In this document: piece after piece, positions 52,467 to 61,096 of the stretch
How positions within the stretch are numbered: the stretch's first letter is position 1
Layout of the letters: each line of letters opens with the position of its first letter
Assembly (NCBI GenBank): GCA_945830395.1
Contig: CALZYE010000001.1
Span: 62,001-126,000 of the forward strand
Direction: 5' to 3'
Source: an uncultured Clostridia bacterium
Lineage (GTDB): Bacteria > Bacillota > Clostridia > Peptostreptococcales > Anaerovoracaceae
DNA: 64,000 nucleotides
The notes under the pieces: generated by a model
What the model was told of the DNA's origin: nothing
Databases searched by the model: none
Seen by the model: only the letters and a program-made list of their open reading frames with translations
Position numbers and translations under genes: made by a program

Positions 52467-52475
52467 TGTTATAAT
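52467..52475 (+). promoter_or_regulatory. Extended -10 promoter of the NUDIX-xer-murE operon
   Basis: TGTTATAAT with TATAAT at 52470-52475. The -35 position falls inside the 28-bp palindrome and is weak (TTTTAA). It lies 31 nt before the start codon. Confidence 0.65.
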
Positions 52476-52505
52476 ATTGTAAAGTTTTGATACAGAAGGT
52501 AAATT

Positions 52506-53063
52506 ATGATTTTTGAAGAGAAAACTTTGGAATCCGAATATGTGTATAAGGGGAGAATAATAAACCTCAGACGGGATAAAGTAACTGTCAGAAACGGTCA
52601 GTCTGTGAGAGAAGTCATAGAGCACAGCGGCGGTGCGGTCATTATGGCACTTAAACCTGACGGAAAAATTTTAATGGAGCGCCAGTTCAGAAAGCCGGTG
52701 GACAAAGTTATATTTGAAGCTCCTGCGGGAAAGATTGACAAAGGTGAGTCTCCGGCTGAAACTGCACTCAGGGAGCTTAGAGAGGAAACCGGATATTCGG
52801 CAGCCGATATAAGGCTTTTGACATCCACCTATACCTCTGTGGGGTTTTCTGACGAGATTTTATATATTTATCTCTGCACGGATTTGACAAAGGGACAAAC
52901 GGACTTTGATGAAAATGAGGCAATCGATTTGGAAGAACATCACATAATGGATTTATATGAGATGGCGGTCTTGGGCGAGATTGAAGATGCCAAAACGCAA
53001 ATCGGTATTTTTATGGTAAAGGCGTTGATAGATAAGGGTGAACTTGCAGATTATTTAATTTAG
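52506..53063 (+). CDS. NUDIX hydrolase, ADP-ribose pyrophosphatase-like
   Basis: A 185-residue NUDIX enzyme. The NUDIX box GKIDKGESPAETALRELREETGYS is complete (G-x5-E-x7-REx2EExG). The N-terminal YVYKGRIINLRRDKVTVRNGQSVREVIEH and MERQFRKPVDKVIFEAPAG are typical of ADP-ribose pyrophosphatases, which split ADP-ribose into AMP and ribose 5-phosphate. It heads the operon with the Xer-like gene 27 nt downstream, a common pairing in Firmicutes. Start ATG with AGAAGGT. Confidence 0.9.
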   Translation: MIFEEKTLESEYVYKGRIINLRRDKVTVRNGQSVREVIEHSGGAVIMALKPDGKILMERQFRKPVDKVIFEAPAGKIDKGESPAETALRELREETGYSAADIRLLTSTYTSVGFSDEILYIYLCTDLTKGQTDFDENEAIDLEEHHIMDLYEMAVLGEIEDAKTQIGIFMVKALIDKGELADYLI

Positions 53064-53090
53064 AAAGTGTAATGATTACGGAGATTGGAA

Positions 53091-54002
53091 ATGGAAATAA
53101 ATGATTTTTTAACCTACATACAGAAGACGAAGAGGGTCTCGGAAAATACCGTATCTGCATACAAACAGGATCTTGTAGCTTTTAAGAAGTTTTTAAAAGA
53201 AAATAGGATTATGACATTTTCTCAGGCAACCAACACGCAGGTTGTAGCTTATCTCATGGAGCTTAAAAGCACAGGAAAATCTAAGGCTACCGTAAACAGA
53301 AAGCTTGCTTCAATAAGAGCATTTTACAGATTTTTAATAAGAGGGGGTAAGATAAAAGAAAATCCTACGGAAGGAATTAAATCTCCTAAGATATCGAGGA
53401 AAGGTATTTCATTTTTGAGCATAGAGGAGATTGAGCGTCTTTTGGAAAAGCCTGATGACTCCGTGAAGGGAAAGCGGGACAGGGCTATGCTTGAACTTCT
53501 CTATGCCACAGGAATTCGGGTAAGCGAGATTATAGAACTTGAAATCTCGGATGTGAACATAAATATGGGATTTGTCAAATGCAGCGGAAGTCACGGTAGG
53601 GCAAGGATTGTCCCTATGGGGATACCGGCGAAAAATGCGCTCTTGGATTATCTGGAAAACAGCAGACCGGCGCTGATAAGGGACAGAGAAGACGAGGGTA
53701 AGTCTTGGCTGTTTGTTAACTATATGGGGGAGATATTTACAAGACAAGGCTTTTGGAAAATTCTTAAGCAGTACGGAAAAATGGCAGGTCTTGACGAAAA
53801 ACTTACCCCTCAGACTCTGAGAAATTCCTTTGCCATGCACATGGTGCAGAACGGAATAGACATAAAGTCATTGCAGGAACTGATGGGTCATGAGGATATA
53901 ATAGCAACACAGGTTTACTTTGAGCATATGAGAAAGCGAATAAAGGATGTTTATGATAAGACACATCCAAGAGCACTTATGGACATAGACAGGAAGATGT
54001 AA
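53091..54002 (+). CDS. XerC/XerD-family tyrosine recombinase with altered active site
   Basis: A 303-residue recombinase of normal XerD length. The N-terminal SAM-like DNA-binding domain (FLTYIQKTKRVSENTVSAYKQDLVAFKKFL) is followed by the catalytic domain. Arg143 (ATGIRVSE), Arg244, His267 (LMGHEDI) and Tyr276 (QVYFEH) are in place. The beta-hairpin Lys (GKG in XerD) is Ser167, and the His of HxxR is Gln241 (PQTLRNSF). By position it would be the XerD that resolves chromosome dimers, but two of six catalytic residues differ. Start ATG 53091 has GGAG 7 nt upstream; a TTG two codons earlier is less likely. Confidence 0.88.
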   Translation: MEINDFLTYIQKTKRVSENTVSAYKQDLVAFKKFLKENRIMTFSQATNTQVVAYLMELKSTGKSKATVNRKLASIRAFYRFLIRGGKIKENPTEGIKSPKISRKGISFLSIEEIERLLEKPDDSVKGKRDRAMLELLYATGIRVSEIIELEISDVNINMGFVKCSGSHGRARIVPMGIPAKNALLDYLENSRPALIRDREDEGKSWLFVNYMGEIFTRQGFWKILKQYGKMAGLDEKLTPQTLRNSFAMHMVQNGIDIKSLQELMGHEDIIATQVYFEHMRKRIKDVYDKTHPRALMDIDRKM

Positions 54003-54011
54003 GGTGATTTT

Positions 54012-55466
54012 ATGAAGTTGAGCAAGTTGTTTGACTGCGGAAATGATATAGAGATAAAAGGACTTGCCCTTGACTCACGAAAAGTAAAAGAAGGGGATAT
54101 GTTTTTTTGCATAAAAGGACTTGAGGCAGACGGGCATAAGTTTGCGAAAAAAGCCGTTATGGCAGGGGCAAAGGCTGTCGTTCACACCGATGAAATTGAA
54201 AAGCTTGCAGGTGTTGAATACATAAAGGTCAGTGATATAAACGCAGAACTCAATAGAATATGCGATGTTTTTTATGGTAAACCGAGTCGTAAATTAACTG
54301 TGTTCGGAGTTACCGGAACCAATGGAAAAACCACCACTGCCAGCATAATAAGTGATGTTTTCTCAGAGTATGAACCCTGTGGATATATGGGAACCATTGC
54401 GGTAAGGTACGGCAGCTACAGTAGAGTTCCAAGCCTGACTACTCCTGACTCTGTGGAAACCCATCAAGTGCTTGGGGAAATGGAAGAAAGTGGGATGAAA
54501 GCGGCGGCTATTGAGGTGAGCTCCCACGGACTTACGATGGGCAGGGTATCTACAGTGGATTTTGATTTTGCGATTTTTACGAATTTGTCTTATGATCACT
54601 TGGACTATCATAAAACCATGGAAAATTATTTCGACGCAAAAAAAATTCTCTTCAAGACCATGAAAGAAACCGGCGTGGCGATTTTAAACGCCGATGATGA
54701 AGCAAGCTTTGAGGGATTGAAAAACTGCTGCAGGTGCAAGGTTGTAACTTATGGAATAGACAATGAGGCTGACTACAGAGCTAAGGACTTGGAACTGGAA
54801 GCGAATTTTACCCGGTTTACACTCGTTCACAGTAATAAAGAGTATAAGATAAAAACAAATCTTGTGGCAAAATACAATATAAGCAACCTTCTAAGCGGAA
54901 TTTCCGCAATGCATCAAGCAGGAATGCCTATCGAAATGATGATTCCAAAACTTGAAAAGATTTCTCAGGTCGAGGGAAGAATGGAAGTCGTAGACGAGGG
55001 GCAGGATTTTACAGTACTTGTAGATTATGCGCATACACCTGACGGATTTGAGAAAATTTTTCAGCATGCGGAAAATATCAGAAAAGTCGGCAGCAAAGTT
55101 TATGCAATATTCGGTTGTGCAGGTAAAAGAGACCATGACAAGAGATTTGTTTTGGGAAAGATTGCGGGAAAACATGCAGACCTTGTAATTGTAACGGAAG
55201 AAGATCCCAGAACGGAGTCGAAAGAAGAAATTTCGCAGCAGATTATTGAGGGAATAAATCAGTCCAAGGGATGCTGCAGTCTTATATTAGACAGATATGC
55301 GGCTATAGAAAAGGGGCTTTCAAAGGCAAAGAAGGATGATATAGTTTTGATCCTCGGGAAAGGTGCAGAAGAGTATATGTATCGGGGAGAAGGCAGAGAG
55401 CCTTGGATAGGAGATGTTGAGGCAGCTAAAAAGGCGATTAAGCAATTAAATATAGTAAATAGATAA
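54012..55466 (+). CDS. murE: UDP-N-acetylmuramoyl-L-Ala-D-Glu--diamino acid ligase MurE
   Basis: A 484-residue Mur ligase adding the third stem-peptide residue. N-terminal LALDSRKVKEGDMFFCIKG binds UDP. The ATP loop is VTGTNGKTTTASI, then TTPDSVETHQVLGEM, EVSSHGLTMGRV and LSYDHLDYHKTMENYF. The diamino-acid selecting motif, DNPR in diaminopimelate-type enzymes, reads EDPR (residues 397-400), so the substrate is not certain. It is separated from the dcw cluster by 42 kb and sits 9 nt after the xer gene. Confidence 0.93.
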   Translation: MKLSKLFDCGNDIEIKGLALDSRKVKEGDMFFCIKGLEADGHKFAKKAVMAGAKAVVHTDEIEKLAGVEYIKVSDINAELNRICDVFYGKPSRKLTVFGVTGTNGKTTTASIISDVFSEYEPCGYMGTIAVRYGSYSRVPSLTTPDSVETHQVLGEMEESGMKAAAIEVSSHGLTMGRVSTVDFDFAIFTNLSYDHLDYHKTMENYFDAKKILFKTMKETGVAILNADDEASFEGLKNCCRCKVVTYGIDNEADYRAKDLELEANFTRFTLVHSNKEYKIKTNLVAKYNISNLLSGISAMHQAGMPIEMMIPKLEKISQVEGRMEVVDEGQDFTVLVDYAHTPDGFEKIFQHAENIRKVGSKVYAIFGCAGKRDHDKRFVLGKIAGKHADLVIVTEEDPRTESKEEISQQIIEGINQSKGCCSLILDRYAAIEKGLSKAKKDDIVLILGKGAEEYMYRGEGREPWIGDVEAAKKAIKQLNIVNR

Positions 55467-55519
55467 AAGTAACTCATATTTTTTACAGATAGAAAATGCT
55501 GAGAATGTGAAAAAAGTTC

Positions 55520-55549
55520 TTGAAAAAAATCATATCGCTATGTTATAAT
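55520..55549 (+). promoter_or_regulatory. Promoter of rplS
   Basis: TTGAAA (55520-55525), 18-bp spacer, TATAAT (55544-55549) with TG at the extended -10 position. It gives a leader of about 115 nt. Confidence 0.85.
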
Positions 55550-55555
55550 GGTGGA

Positions 55556-55660
55556 TGTAGTACGGGCGTTCCTATGAATGAAGCACAAAGGTTGAAATTT
55601 AGCCATTAGTTGTGCGTAGAGTATACTCGAGGGCATTTACGAGCGTCTATGAGGGAAGGA
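55556..55660 (+). promoter_or_regulatory. Structured rplS leader, candidate L19 autoregulatory element
   Basis: GCACAA (55583-55588) pairs with TTGTGC (55610-55615) with an inner GGTT/AGCC stem. GAGTATACTC (55619-55628) is palindromic, and CTCG/CGAG (55626-55643) forms another possible hairpin. GGGCGTTCCTATGA and GAGCGTCTATGAG look like paired copies. Firmicute rplS genes are known to carry an L19 leader here; identity needs a covariance search. Confidence 0.5.
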
Positions 55661-55670
55661 GGACAAATTC

Positions 55671-56018
55671 ATGAATGCAATTGATGCAGTGACTCAGGAT
55701 TATCTTAAGAAAGACATCCCGAACTTTAATATCGGTGACACAGTTCGTGTACACATCAAGATTAAAGAAGGAAACAGAGAAAGAATCCAGATTTTTGAAG
55801 GCTTTGTTTTGAAGCGCCAGAACGGTGGAATAGGCGAAACATTTACAGTTAGAAGAATTGCTTCCGGTGTAGGTGTTGAAAAGACATTCCCGCTTCACTC
55901 GCCATGGGTAGAGAAGATTGAAGTGATTCGCAAAGGTAAGGTTAGAAGAGCCAGACTTCACTACATGCGTGGCAGAACCGGCAAAGCTGCTAAGATTAAG
56001 GCAAGAGAAAACAGATAA
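55671..56018 (+). CDS. rplS: 50S ribosomal protein L19
   Basis: A 115-residue ribosomal protein at the 30S-50S interface. [94 protein letters not shown]-type sequence is found almost throughout; key parts are [19 protein letters not shown] and LHYMRGR. Strong AAGGAGG site. A terminator follows at once. Confidence 0.98.
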   Translation: MNAIDAVTQDYLKKDIPNFNIGDTVRVHIKIKEGNRERIQIFEGFVLKRQNGGIGETFTVRRIASGVGVEKTFPLHSPWVEKIEVIRKGKVRRARLHYMRGRTGKAAKIKARENR

Positions 56019-56022
56019 TTAT

Positions 56023-56053
56023 GGGGAACCTGAAGGTTCCCTTTTCTGTTTTT
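56023..56053 (+). terminator. Terminator after rplS
   Basis: GGGGAACCT (56023-56031) pairs with AGGTTCCC (56034-56041), followed by a broken T-run. Partial read-through to rbgA is possible. Confidence 0.8.
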
Positions 56054-56098
56054 AAGGGGTTATTTCCTCATTGCAGGAGTGGAAGATAAGGGGGAAAA

Positions 56099-56932
56099 AT
56101 GAAAAATATAAACTGGTATCCCGGTCACATGAAGAAAACCGTAGAATTGATTCAAAACAATCTTAAGATGGTGGATGTAGTGATAGAAGTTATAGATGCG
56201 AGGATTCCCGTATCCAGCAGAAACCCTGTCATAAACCGACTTATTGAAGGTAAGCCGAGAGTAATTGTTTTAAATAAAAAGGATTTATCAGATCCGATTC
56301 AAAACAAAAGATGGATTGAGAAATTCAGTGAAGAAGGCTGCAAGGCTGTTGAACTTAACTGTATGAGCGGAGAAGGCGTAAACAAGCTGTATTCCTTACT
56401 TGAAAGCATGCACGGAAATACCGTAGTAACAAAGCTTGGCAGACCTCTCAGAATGATGATTGCAGGAGTTCCAAATGCCGGAAAGTCTTCTCTCATAAAT
56501 AGGATGACAGGCAAGAAAAGCGCTCAGACAGGAGACAGACCCGGTGTAACTAAGGGAAAACAATGGCTTACTCTTTCAAACGGTATGCAGCTTCTTGACA
56601 CTCCGGGAGTACTTTGGCCGAAGTTTGAAGATCCGGATGTGGGCCTTAATTTAGCCTATTGCGGCAGCATAAAAGAAGAAATACTGGATGTTGCAGATCT
56701 GGCGCTTTCTTTTATTGAGATACTCAAGAAGAGTTATCCCGGGCTTTTGATGGAGCGTTATAAGCTTGAGAACCTTGGAGATACGCCGCTTGACACAATG
56801 GAGAAGATAGCCGAAAAGAGAGGATTCATCTTACAGGGAAAGAGGATTGACTACGAACGGTGTGCAAGAACTGTGATGGATGAATTCAGGTCGGGTAAGA
56901 TCGGAAAGATAACTTTAGAGGAAGTGAAATGA
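56099..56932 (+). CDS. rbgA: Ribosome biogenesis GTPase RbgA (YlqF)
   Basis: A 277-residue circularly permuted GTPase needed for late 50S assembly. The N-terminal WYPGHMKKT is typical. The motifs come in the order G4 (LNKKDL), G1 (AGVPNAGKSSLIN), G3 (LLDTPGVLWP), which defines the YlqF/YawG group. A C-terminal helical ANTAR-like domain binds the ribosome. Start ATG with a GGGGG site. Its stop overlaps the rnhB start (ATGA). Confidence 0.95.
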   Translation: MKNINWYPGHMKKTVELIQNNLKMVDVVIEVIDARIPVSSRNPVINRLIEGKPRVIVLNKKDLSDPIQNKRWIEKFSEEGCKAVELNCMSGEGVNKLYSLLESMHGNTVVTKLGRPLRMMIAGVPNAGKSSLINRMTGKKSAQTGDRPGVTKGKQWLTLSNGMQLLDTPGVLWPKFEDPDVGLNLAYCGSIKEEILDVADLALSFIEILKKSYPGLLMERYKLENLGDTPLDTMEKIAEKRGFILQGKRIDYERCARTVMDEFRSGKIGKITLEEVK

Positions 56933-57573
56933 CTAAGGCGGAAAGAGAAGAACTGCAAAAGCAGAAACTTGTAGAGATGCAGGTATACGAGAACCGGCTT
57001 AGAAACCGTGGTATAAAATATATCGGCGGGGTAGATGAAGTGGGCAGAGGCCCTCTTGCAGGACCTGTGGTGGCAGCTTGTGTTGTTTTGCCGGAGGATT
57101 TTTCTGTACTTGGAGTAGATGATTCAAAAAAAGTTAGTGAAAAAAAGAGGAATTCATTATATAATCTGATTTTAGAAAATGCTGTTGCATGGGGCATAGG
57201 CACTGTGGGACCTGAGATAATAGATGAAGTGAATATTCTTCAGGCTACGAAGAAAGCTATGGCTGTTGCTATTGAATCTGCAGGTGAAAAATGCGGTTTG
57301 CAGCATCTTTTGATAGATGCAGTTTCCCTCGAAAATGTGGATATTCCTCAAACCTCTATAATCAAAGGTGACAGCAAGAGTGTATCCATAGCGGCAGCTT
57401 CGATTATTGCAAAGGTGTACAGAGATACCATCATGATAAATTACAGCAAGGAGTACCCGGGATATGCCTTTGAAAAAAATAAAGGTTATGGAACGAAAGC
57501 TCACTACGAAGGAATAAGTGAAAGGGGAATAACACCTATTCACAGAAAAAGCTTTTTAAAGAATATTTTATGA
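56929..57573 (+). CDS. rnhB: Ribonuclease HII
   Basis: A 214-residue RNase HII that cuts RNA in RNA-DNA hybrids and at single ribonucleotides. The DEDD residues are in VDEVGRGPLAGPVVAACV (Asp, Glu), GVDDSKKV, LIDAVSL (Asp) and IIKGDSKSVSIAAASIIAKVYRD (Asp). GYGTKAHYEGI and the C-terminal HRKSF are also typical. The coupling of rbgA and rnhB is common in Firmicutes. Confidence 0.97.
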   Translation: MTKAEREELQKQKLVEMQVYENRLRNRGIKYIGGVDEVGRGPLAGPVVAACVVLPEDFSVLGVDDSKKVSEKKRNSLYNLILENAVAWGIGTVGPEIIDEVNILQATKKAMAVAIESAGEKCGLQHLLIDAVSLENVDIPQTSIIKGDSKSVSIAAASIIAKVYRDTIMINYSKEYPGYAFEKNKGYGTKAHYEGISERGITPIHRKSFLKNIL

Positions 57574-57588
57574 TGACAGGAGGTTTTC

Positions 57589-59268
57589 ATGGAAATCAAA
57601 ACTGATATTCAGATTGCACAGGAAGCAGAACAGAAGTTGATCACCGAAGTGGCAGAATCTGCCGGAATTGATGAACGATATCTTGAATTATATGGAAAAT
57701 ATAAAGCAAAGGTGGATTACTCCATATTAAAGGAGAAAGAGAATGAAGAGGACGGGAAGCTGATTTTGGTTACCGCAATATCGCCGACTCCTGCAGGAGA
57801 AGGAAAAACCACCACATCCGTAGGTCTTGCAGACGCAATTCATAAACTTAACAAGAATGTTATGGTTGCACTTAGAGAGCCGTCCATGGGACCAGTGTTC
57901 GGTGTTAAAGGCGGAGCTGCAGGGGGAGGATATGCACAGGTAATACCTATGGAGGATATTAATCTTCACTTTACCGGAGATATGCATGCCATAGGAGCAG
58001 CAAATAACCTTATTGCCGCCATGCTTGACAACCATGTTCAACAGGGAAACAGCCTGGGCATAGATGTTAGAAAAGTTACATGGAAGCGCGTTGTGGATAT
58101 GAATGACAGGCAGCTCAGAACCGTAATCGACGGTATTGGCGGAAAAATGAGCGGAATGCCGAGAGAAGACGGATTTGAAATTACCGTTGCAAGCGAAATA
58201 ATGGCAATCCTGTGCTTATCCAAGGATATCACAGACCTTAAAGAAAAGGTTTCCAAAATTGTTGTTGCATATTCTTATGACGATAAACCTGTTACCGTGG
58301 CAGACATTAAGGCGCAGGGGGCGGTTGCCGCTTTGTTGAAAGACGCTCTTAAGCCTAATTTGGTGCAGACACTTGAACACACTCCTGCATTTATTCACGG
58401 AGGACCGTTTGCAAACATCGCTCACGGCTGTAATTCGATAATGGCAACGAGGATGGCTCTTAAGCTTGCAGACTATGTTGTTACAGAAGCGGGATTTGCC
58501 GCAGATTTGGGCGCAGAGAAATTCCTCGACATCAAGTGCAGAAAAGCGGGGATTAAACCGTCAGCCTGCGTTTTGGTTGCCACCGTCAGAGCACTTAAAT
58601 ACCATGGAGAAGTTGAGAAGAAGGATTTGAATGAGGAGAATCTGGATGCTTTAAAGAAGGGTATGCCAAACCTGCTGCAGCATTTGGACAATATGACAAA
58701 TGTCTTTGGAATTCCAACGGTAGTTGCAATCAATGCCTTCCCTACAGATACAGAGGCAGAACTTGAGCTTGTTAGAACCATGTGCAGGGAAAAAGGCGCT
58801 AATGTTGTTTTAAGTGAAGTATGGGCAAAGGGTGGAGAAGGTGGAATTTCTCTTGCGGAGGAAGTTCTGAAGCTTGTTTCTGATAATGAAAGAGATTTCG
58901 AGTTCGTATATGACACGAATTTATCGATTAAAGATAAGATAAAAGCTATAGCCACAAAGATTTACAGGGCTGATAATGTTATATTTGATTCAAAGGTATC
59001 CAAAACTATCAGGCATCTTGAAACTTTAGGTTACGGCAATCTGCCGATATGCATGGCAAAGACTCAGTTCAGCTTTTCAGACGATCCGTCTCTTTTAGGT
59101 GCGCCCAAAGGCTTTGATATAAATATTGCAGATGTAAAAGTCAATGCAGGCGCGGGATTTATCGTAGTGAAAACGGGAAATATATTGACTATGCCGGGGC
59201 TTCCTAAGGTACCGGCCGCTGAGCATATAGACATTGATGATAATGGAAAAATTACAGGGTTATTCTGA
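57589..59268 (+). CDS. fhs: Formate--tetrahydrofolate ligase
   Basis: A 559-residue enzyme that makes 10-formyl-THF from formate, THF and ATP. The nucleotide loop is [17 protein letters not shown] near residue 66, followed by [37 protein letters not shown]. Length and the C-terminal [23 protein letters not shown] fit. Key for acetogens and for purine or amino acid fermenters. AGGAGG site. It is followed 32 nt later by fchA, so the two form a THF one-carbon unit. Confidence 0.98.
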   Translation: MEIKTDIQIAQEAEQKLITEVAESAGIDERYLELYGKYKAKVDYSILKEKENEEDGKLILVTAISPTPAGEGKTTTSVGLADAIHKLNKNVMVALREPSMGPVFGVKGGAAGGGYAQVIPMEDINLHFTGDMHAIGAANNLIAAMLDNHVQQGNSLGIDVRKVTWKRVVDMNDRQLRTVIDGIGGKMSGMPREDGFEITVASEIMAILCLSKDITDLKEKVSKIVVAYSYDDKPVTVADIKAQGAVAALLKDALKPNLVQTLEHTPAFIHGGPFANIAHGCNSIMATRMALKLADYVVTEAGFAADLGAEKFLDIKCRKAGIKPSACVLVATVRALKYHGEVEKKDLNEENLDALKKGMPNLLQHLDNMTNVFGIPTVVAINAFPTDTEAELELVRTMCREKGANVVLSEVWAKGGEGGISLAEEVLKLVSDNERDFEFVYDTNLSIKDKIKAIATKIYRADNVIFDSKVSKTIRHLETLGYGNLPICMAKTQFSFSDDPSLLGAPKGFDINIADVKVNAGAGFIVVKTGNILTMPGLPKVPAAEHIDIDDNGKITGLF

Positions 59269-59300
59269 TTAACCGGATTATTTTATAGGGGTATATGTTT

Positions 59301-59930
59301 ATGTTAATGGAAACTACTTGTTTGGATTATATAAAAGCTTTGAGCTCCGGCGCTCCCATTCCGGGAGGCGGCGGAGCGGTGGCACTTGCAGGCTCTATAG
59401 GTACGGCGCTGGGCAATATGGTGGGAGCGCTTACTGTAAACAAAGAAAAATATGCAGATGTGAAGGATGAACTTGAAGGGTATATGAAGGAAGCGGAAGA
59501 AATTCAGATGATATTTCTAAAGCTGGTGGATAAGGATGCCGCTGCATTCAGACCTCTGGTTAATGCTTATAAGCTTCCCCATTCTACTGATGAAGAAAAA
59601 GCCGAAAGAGACAGAATTATGGCAGATGCCTTGGAAATGGCCTGTACGGCACCGATAGAGATAATGGAATATTGTTGCAGGGCTATTGAAATCTGCAATG
59701 AGTTTGCCATAAAAGGCGCAAAGGTGGCGTTAAGCGATGCGGGGGTAGGCGTTATACTTTGCAAGGCGGCACTTCAGGGAGCTGCCTTAAATGTTTTTAT
59801 CAACACAAGGCTTATGAAGGATGAAAAGCGGAAAGAAGAACTGAACAGAAAAGCGATAATGATGCTTACGGAGTACACCGTAAAGGCGGATACCGTATAT
59901 GCAAAAGCATACAGGTATCTGACAGATTAA
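59301..59930 (+). CDS. fchA: Formimidoyl-THF cyclodeaminase (FTCD-C family)
   Basis: A 209-residue helical enzyme that converts 5-formimino-THF to 5,10-methenyl-THF and ammonia. The N-terminal SSGAPIPGGGGAVALAGSIGTALGNMVGALTV is the family signature, followed by VDKDAAAFRPLVNAYKLP and the helical remainder. Free-standing cyclodeaminases are found in purine- and glycine-fermenting Clostridia. Of three in-frame ATGs (59295, 59301, 59307), 59301 has the best spacing to AGGGG. Its end overlaps the convergent DHHW gene by 4 nt. Confidence 0.92.
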   Translation: MLMETTCLDYIKALSSGAPIPGGGGAVALAGSIGTALGNMVGALTVNKEKYADVKDELEGYMKEAEEIQMIFLKLVDKDAAAFRPLVNAYKLPHSTDEEKAERDRIMADALEMACTAPIEIMEYCCRAIEICNEFAIKGAKVALSDAGVGVILCKAALQGAALNVFINTRLMKDEKRKEELNRKAIMMLTEYTVKADTVYAKAYRYLTD

Positions 59931-61066
59931 CGCAGCATCATTTCCAGGGAGTTATCCTGAAAGAAGGTGTTTGCATTGTATAGAAACAGTACATCATCTA
60001 TTCCGTTTGAGTCTATAATATCTTTTATATCTCCATAGAAGTATCTGGGATCCACCACTACGATTCTTCTATAATGCTGTGACAAGAAGGGTATTAAGCT
60101 GTTTGCATATGAATCCTTTAAAATCAGCAGATTCTTTTTAGAGTCGCAAGGCGTCTGTATCGTATATATAGGATGATTGCTTCCGCCAAATACGGTATAG
60201 GCGTCTTTCTTTTTTAAATTATCAAGTTCGTAGAATTTTGTGGTTTTCTTCTTAGTGTCAGCATAGTATATAACGGAGTTATTGTATTTTTTTGAGTTCT
60301 CGGGAAGAAAAATCTTTATTTCATCGTCAAGTCCGTTTACAAAGCCTGATTTTGAATAGAGTGTACCTTTGAAGTCTTTCTTTACAGCGTACCCGTTATA
60401 TTCAACTGCCTTACTCAAATCCATTTTTTGAACGGCAAGTTTGTATGCTATGTAAGCTCCGTTGCTGGTCCAATGATGGTCGGTTCTGTAGAATAACTGT
60501 GTTGAATTCTTTTCAGCATCAAACTTATCCCTCACATCTATTCCGTTATAGCCGTATTTGATTATTTCATTGAAAAAATCATCCATGTGCTTGTTTTGAT
60601 CTGACATGGTAACGGTCATAGGGAGCTTATCTGCGTATATATTTGCTGCGTTTGGCGCCAGCAAAAAGTACATATTCAGGTCACTGTTAGTTCTTCTGAA
60701 GAACTTTAGGGCTTTCAGAGTATTTTTAAAATGTGCTTCCGGAGCGTTGAGCTTTTCCATTAAATAATTATCTTTACATTTGTATACACCGTTTGATTCA
60801 ACCTTGCCTGACATCAAATCCACGGCGGATTTAACCTTAATAAGTTTGTCGCGTAGGAGAAATTGGTCATTTACATAGTTTTCTAATTTTTTCTCAAAGC
60901 GTCCCTCCATATATTTGCCTAAGGAAAAAGAGGGAGCTTCCTGAAGCGACCTGTTTTCCGATTCAGAAAAATCCTTATCGGGCATAAAAAGACTGCCGAG
61001 AAAGAAAAACGCCAGTACAATTATGAATAAAAAGCTTATTATTTGTTTATATGAGAATTTTTTCAT
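59927..61066 (-). CDS. DHHW-family (AlgX/AlgJ-like) surface protein
   Basis: A 379-residue exported protein with one N-terminal membrane helix (residues 7-28). An SGNH-type fold follows, carrying YRTDHHWTSNGAYIAY, the DHHW motif that names the family, and LLILKDSYANSLIPFLSQHY. LSESENR-like DFSESENRSLQEAP is also typical. Relatives work with MBOAT proteins in O-acetylation of alginate and other polymers. It is the last gene of the minus-strand operon, 30 nt after the MBOAT gene. Confidence 0.9.
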   Translation of the reverse strand: MKKFSYKQIISFLFIIVLAFFFLGSLFMPDKDFSESENRSLQEAPSFSLGKYMEGRFEKKLENYVNDQFLLRDKLIKVKSAVDLMSGKVESNGVYKCKDNYLMEKLNAPEAHFKNTLKALKFFRRTNSDLNMYFLLAPNAANIYADKLPMTVTMSDQNKHMDDFFNEIIKYGYNGIDVRDKFDAEKNSTQLFYRTDHHWTSNGAYIAYKLAVQKMDLSKAVEYNGYAVKKDFKGTLYSKSGFVNGLDDEIKIFLPENSKKYNNSVIYYADTKKKTTKFYELDNLKKKDAYTVFGGSNHPIYTIQTPCDSKKNLLILKDSYANSLIPFLSQHYRRIVVVDPRYFYGDIKDIIDSNGIDDVLFLYNANTFFQDNSLEMMLR

Positions 61067-61096
61067 GATATTTCCTCAAATTTTTACTGTTAACGA

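Noticed and set aside
53091-54002. Integrase of a mobile element
   Set aside because: Length, sequence and context (NUDIX, murE) fit chromosomal Xer; no att repeats, excision genes or phage genes nearby.
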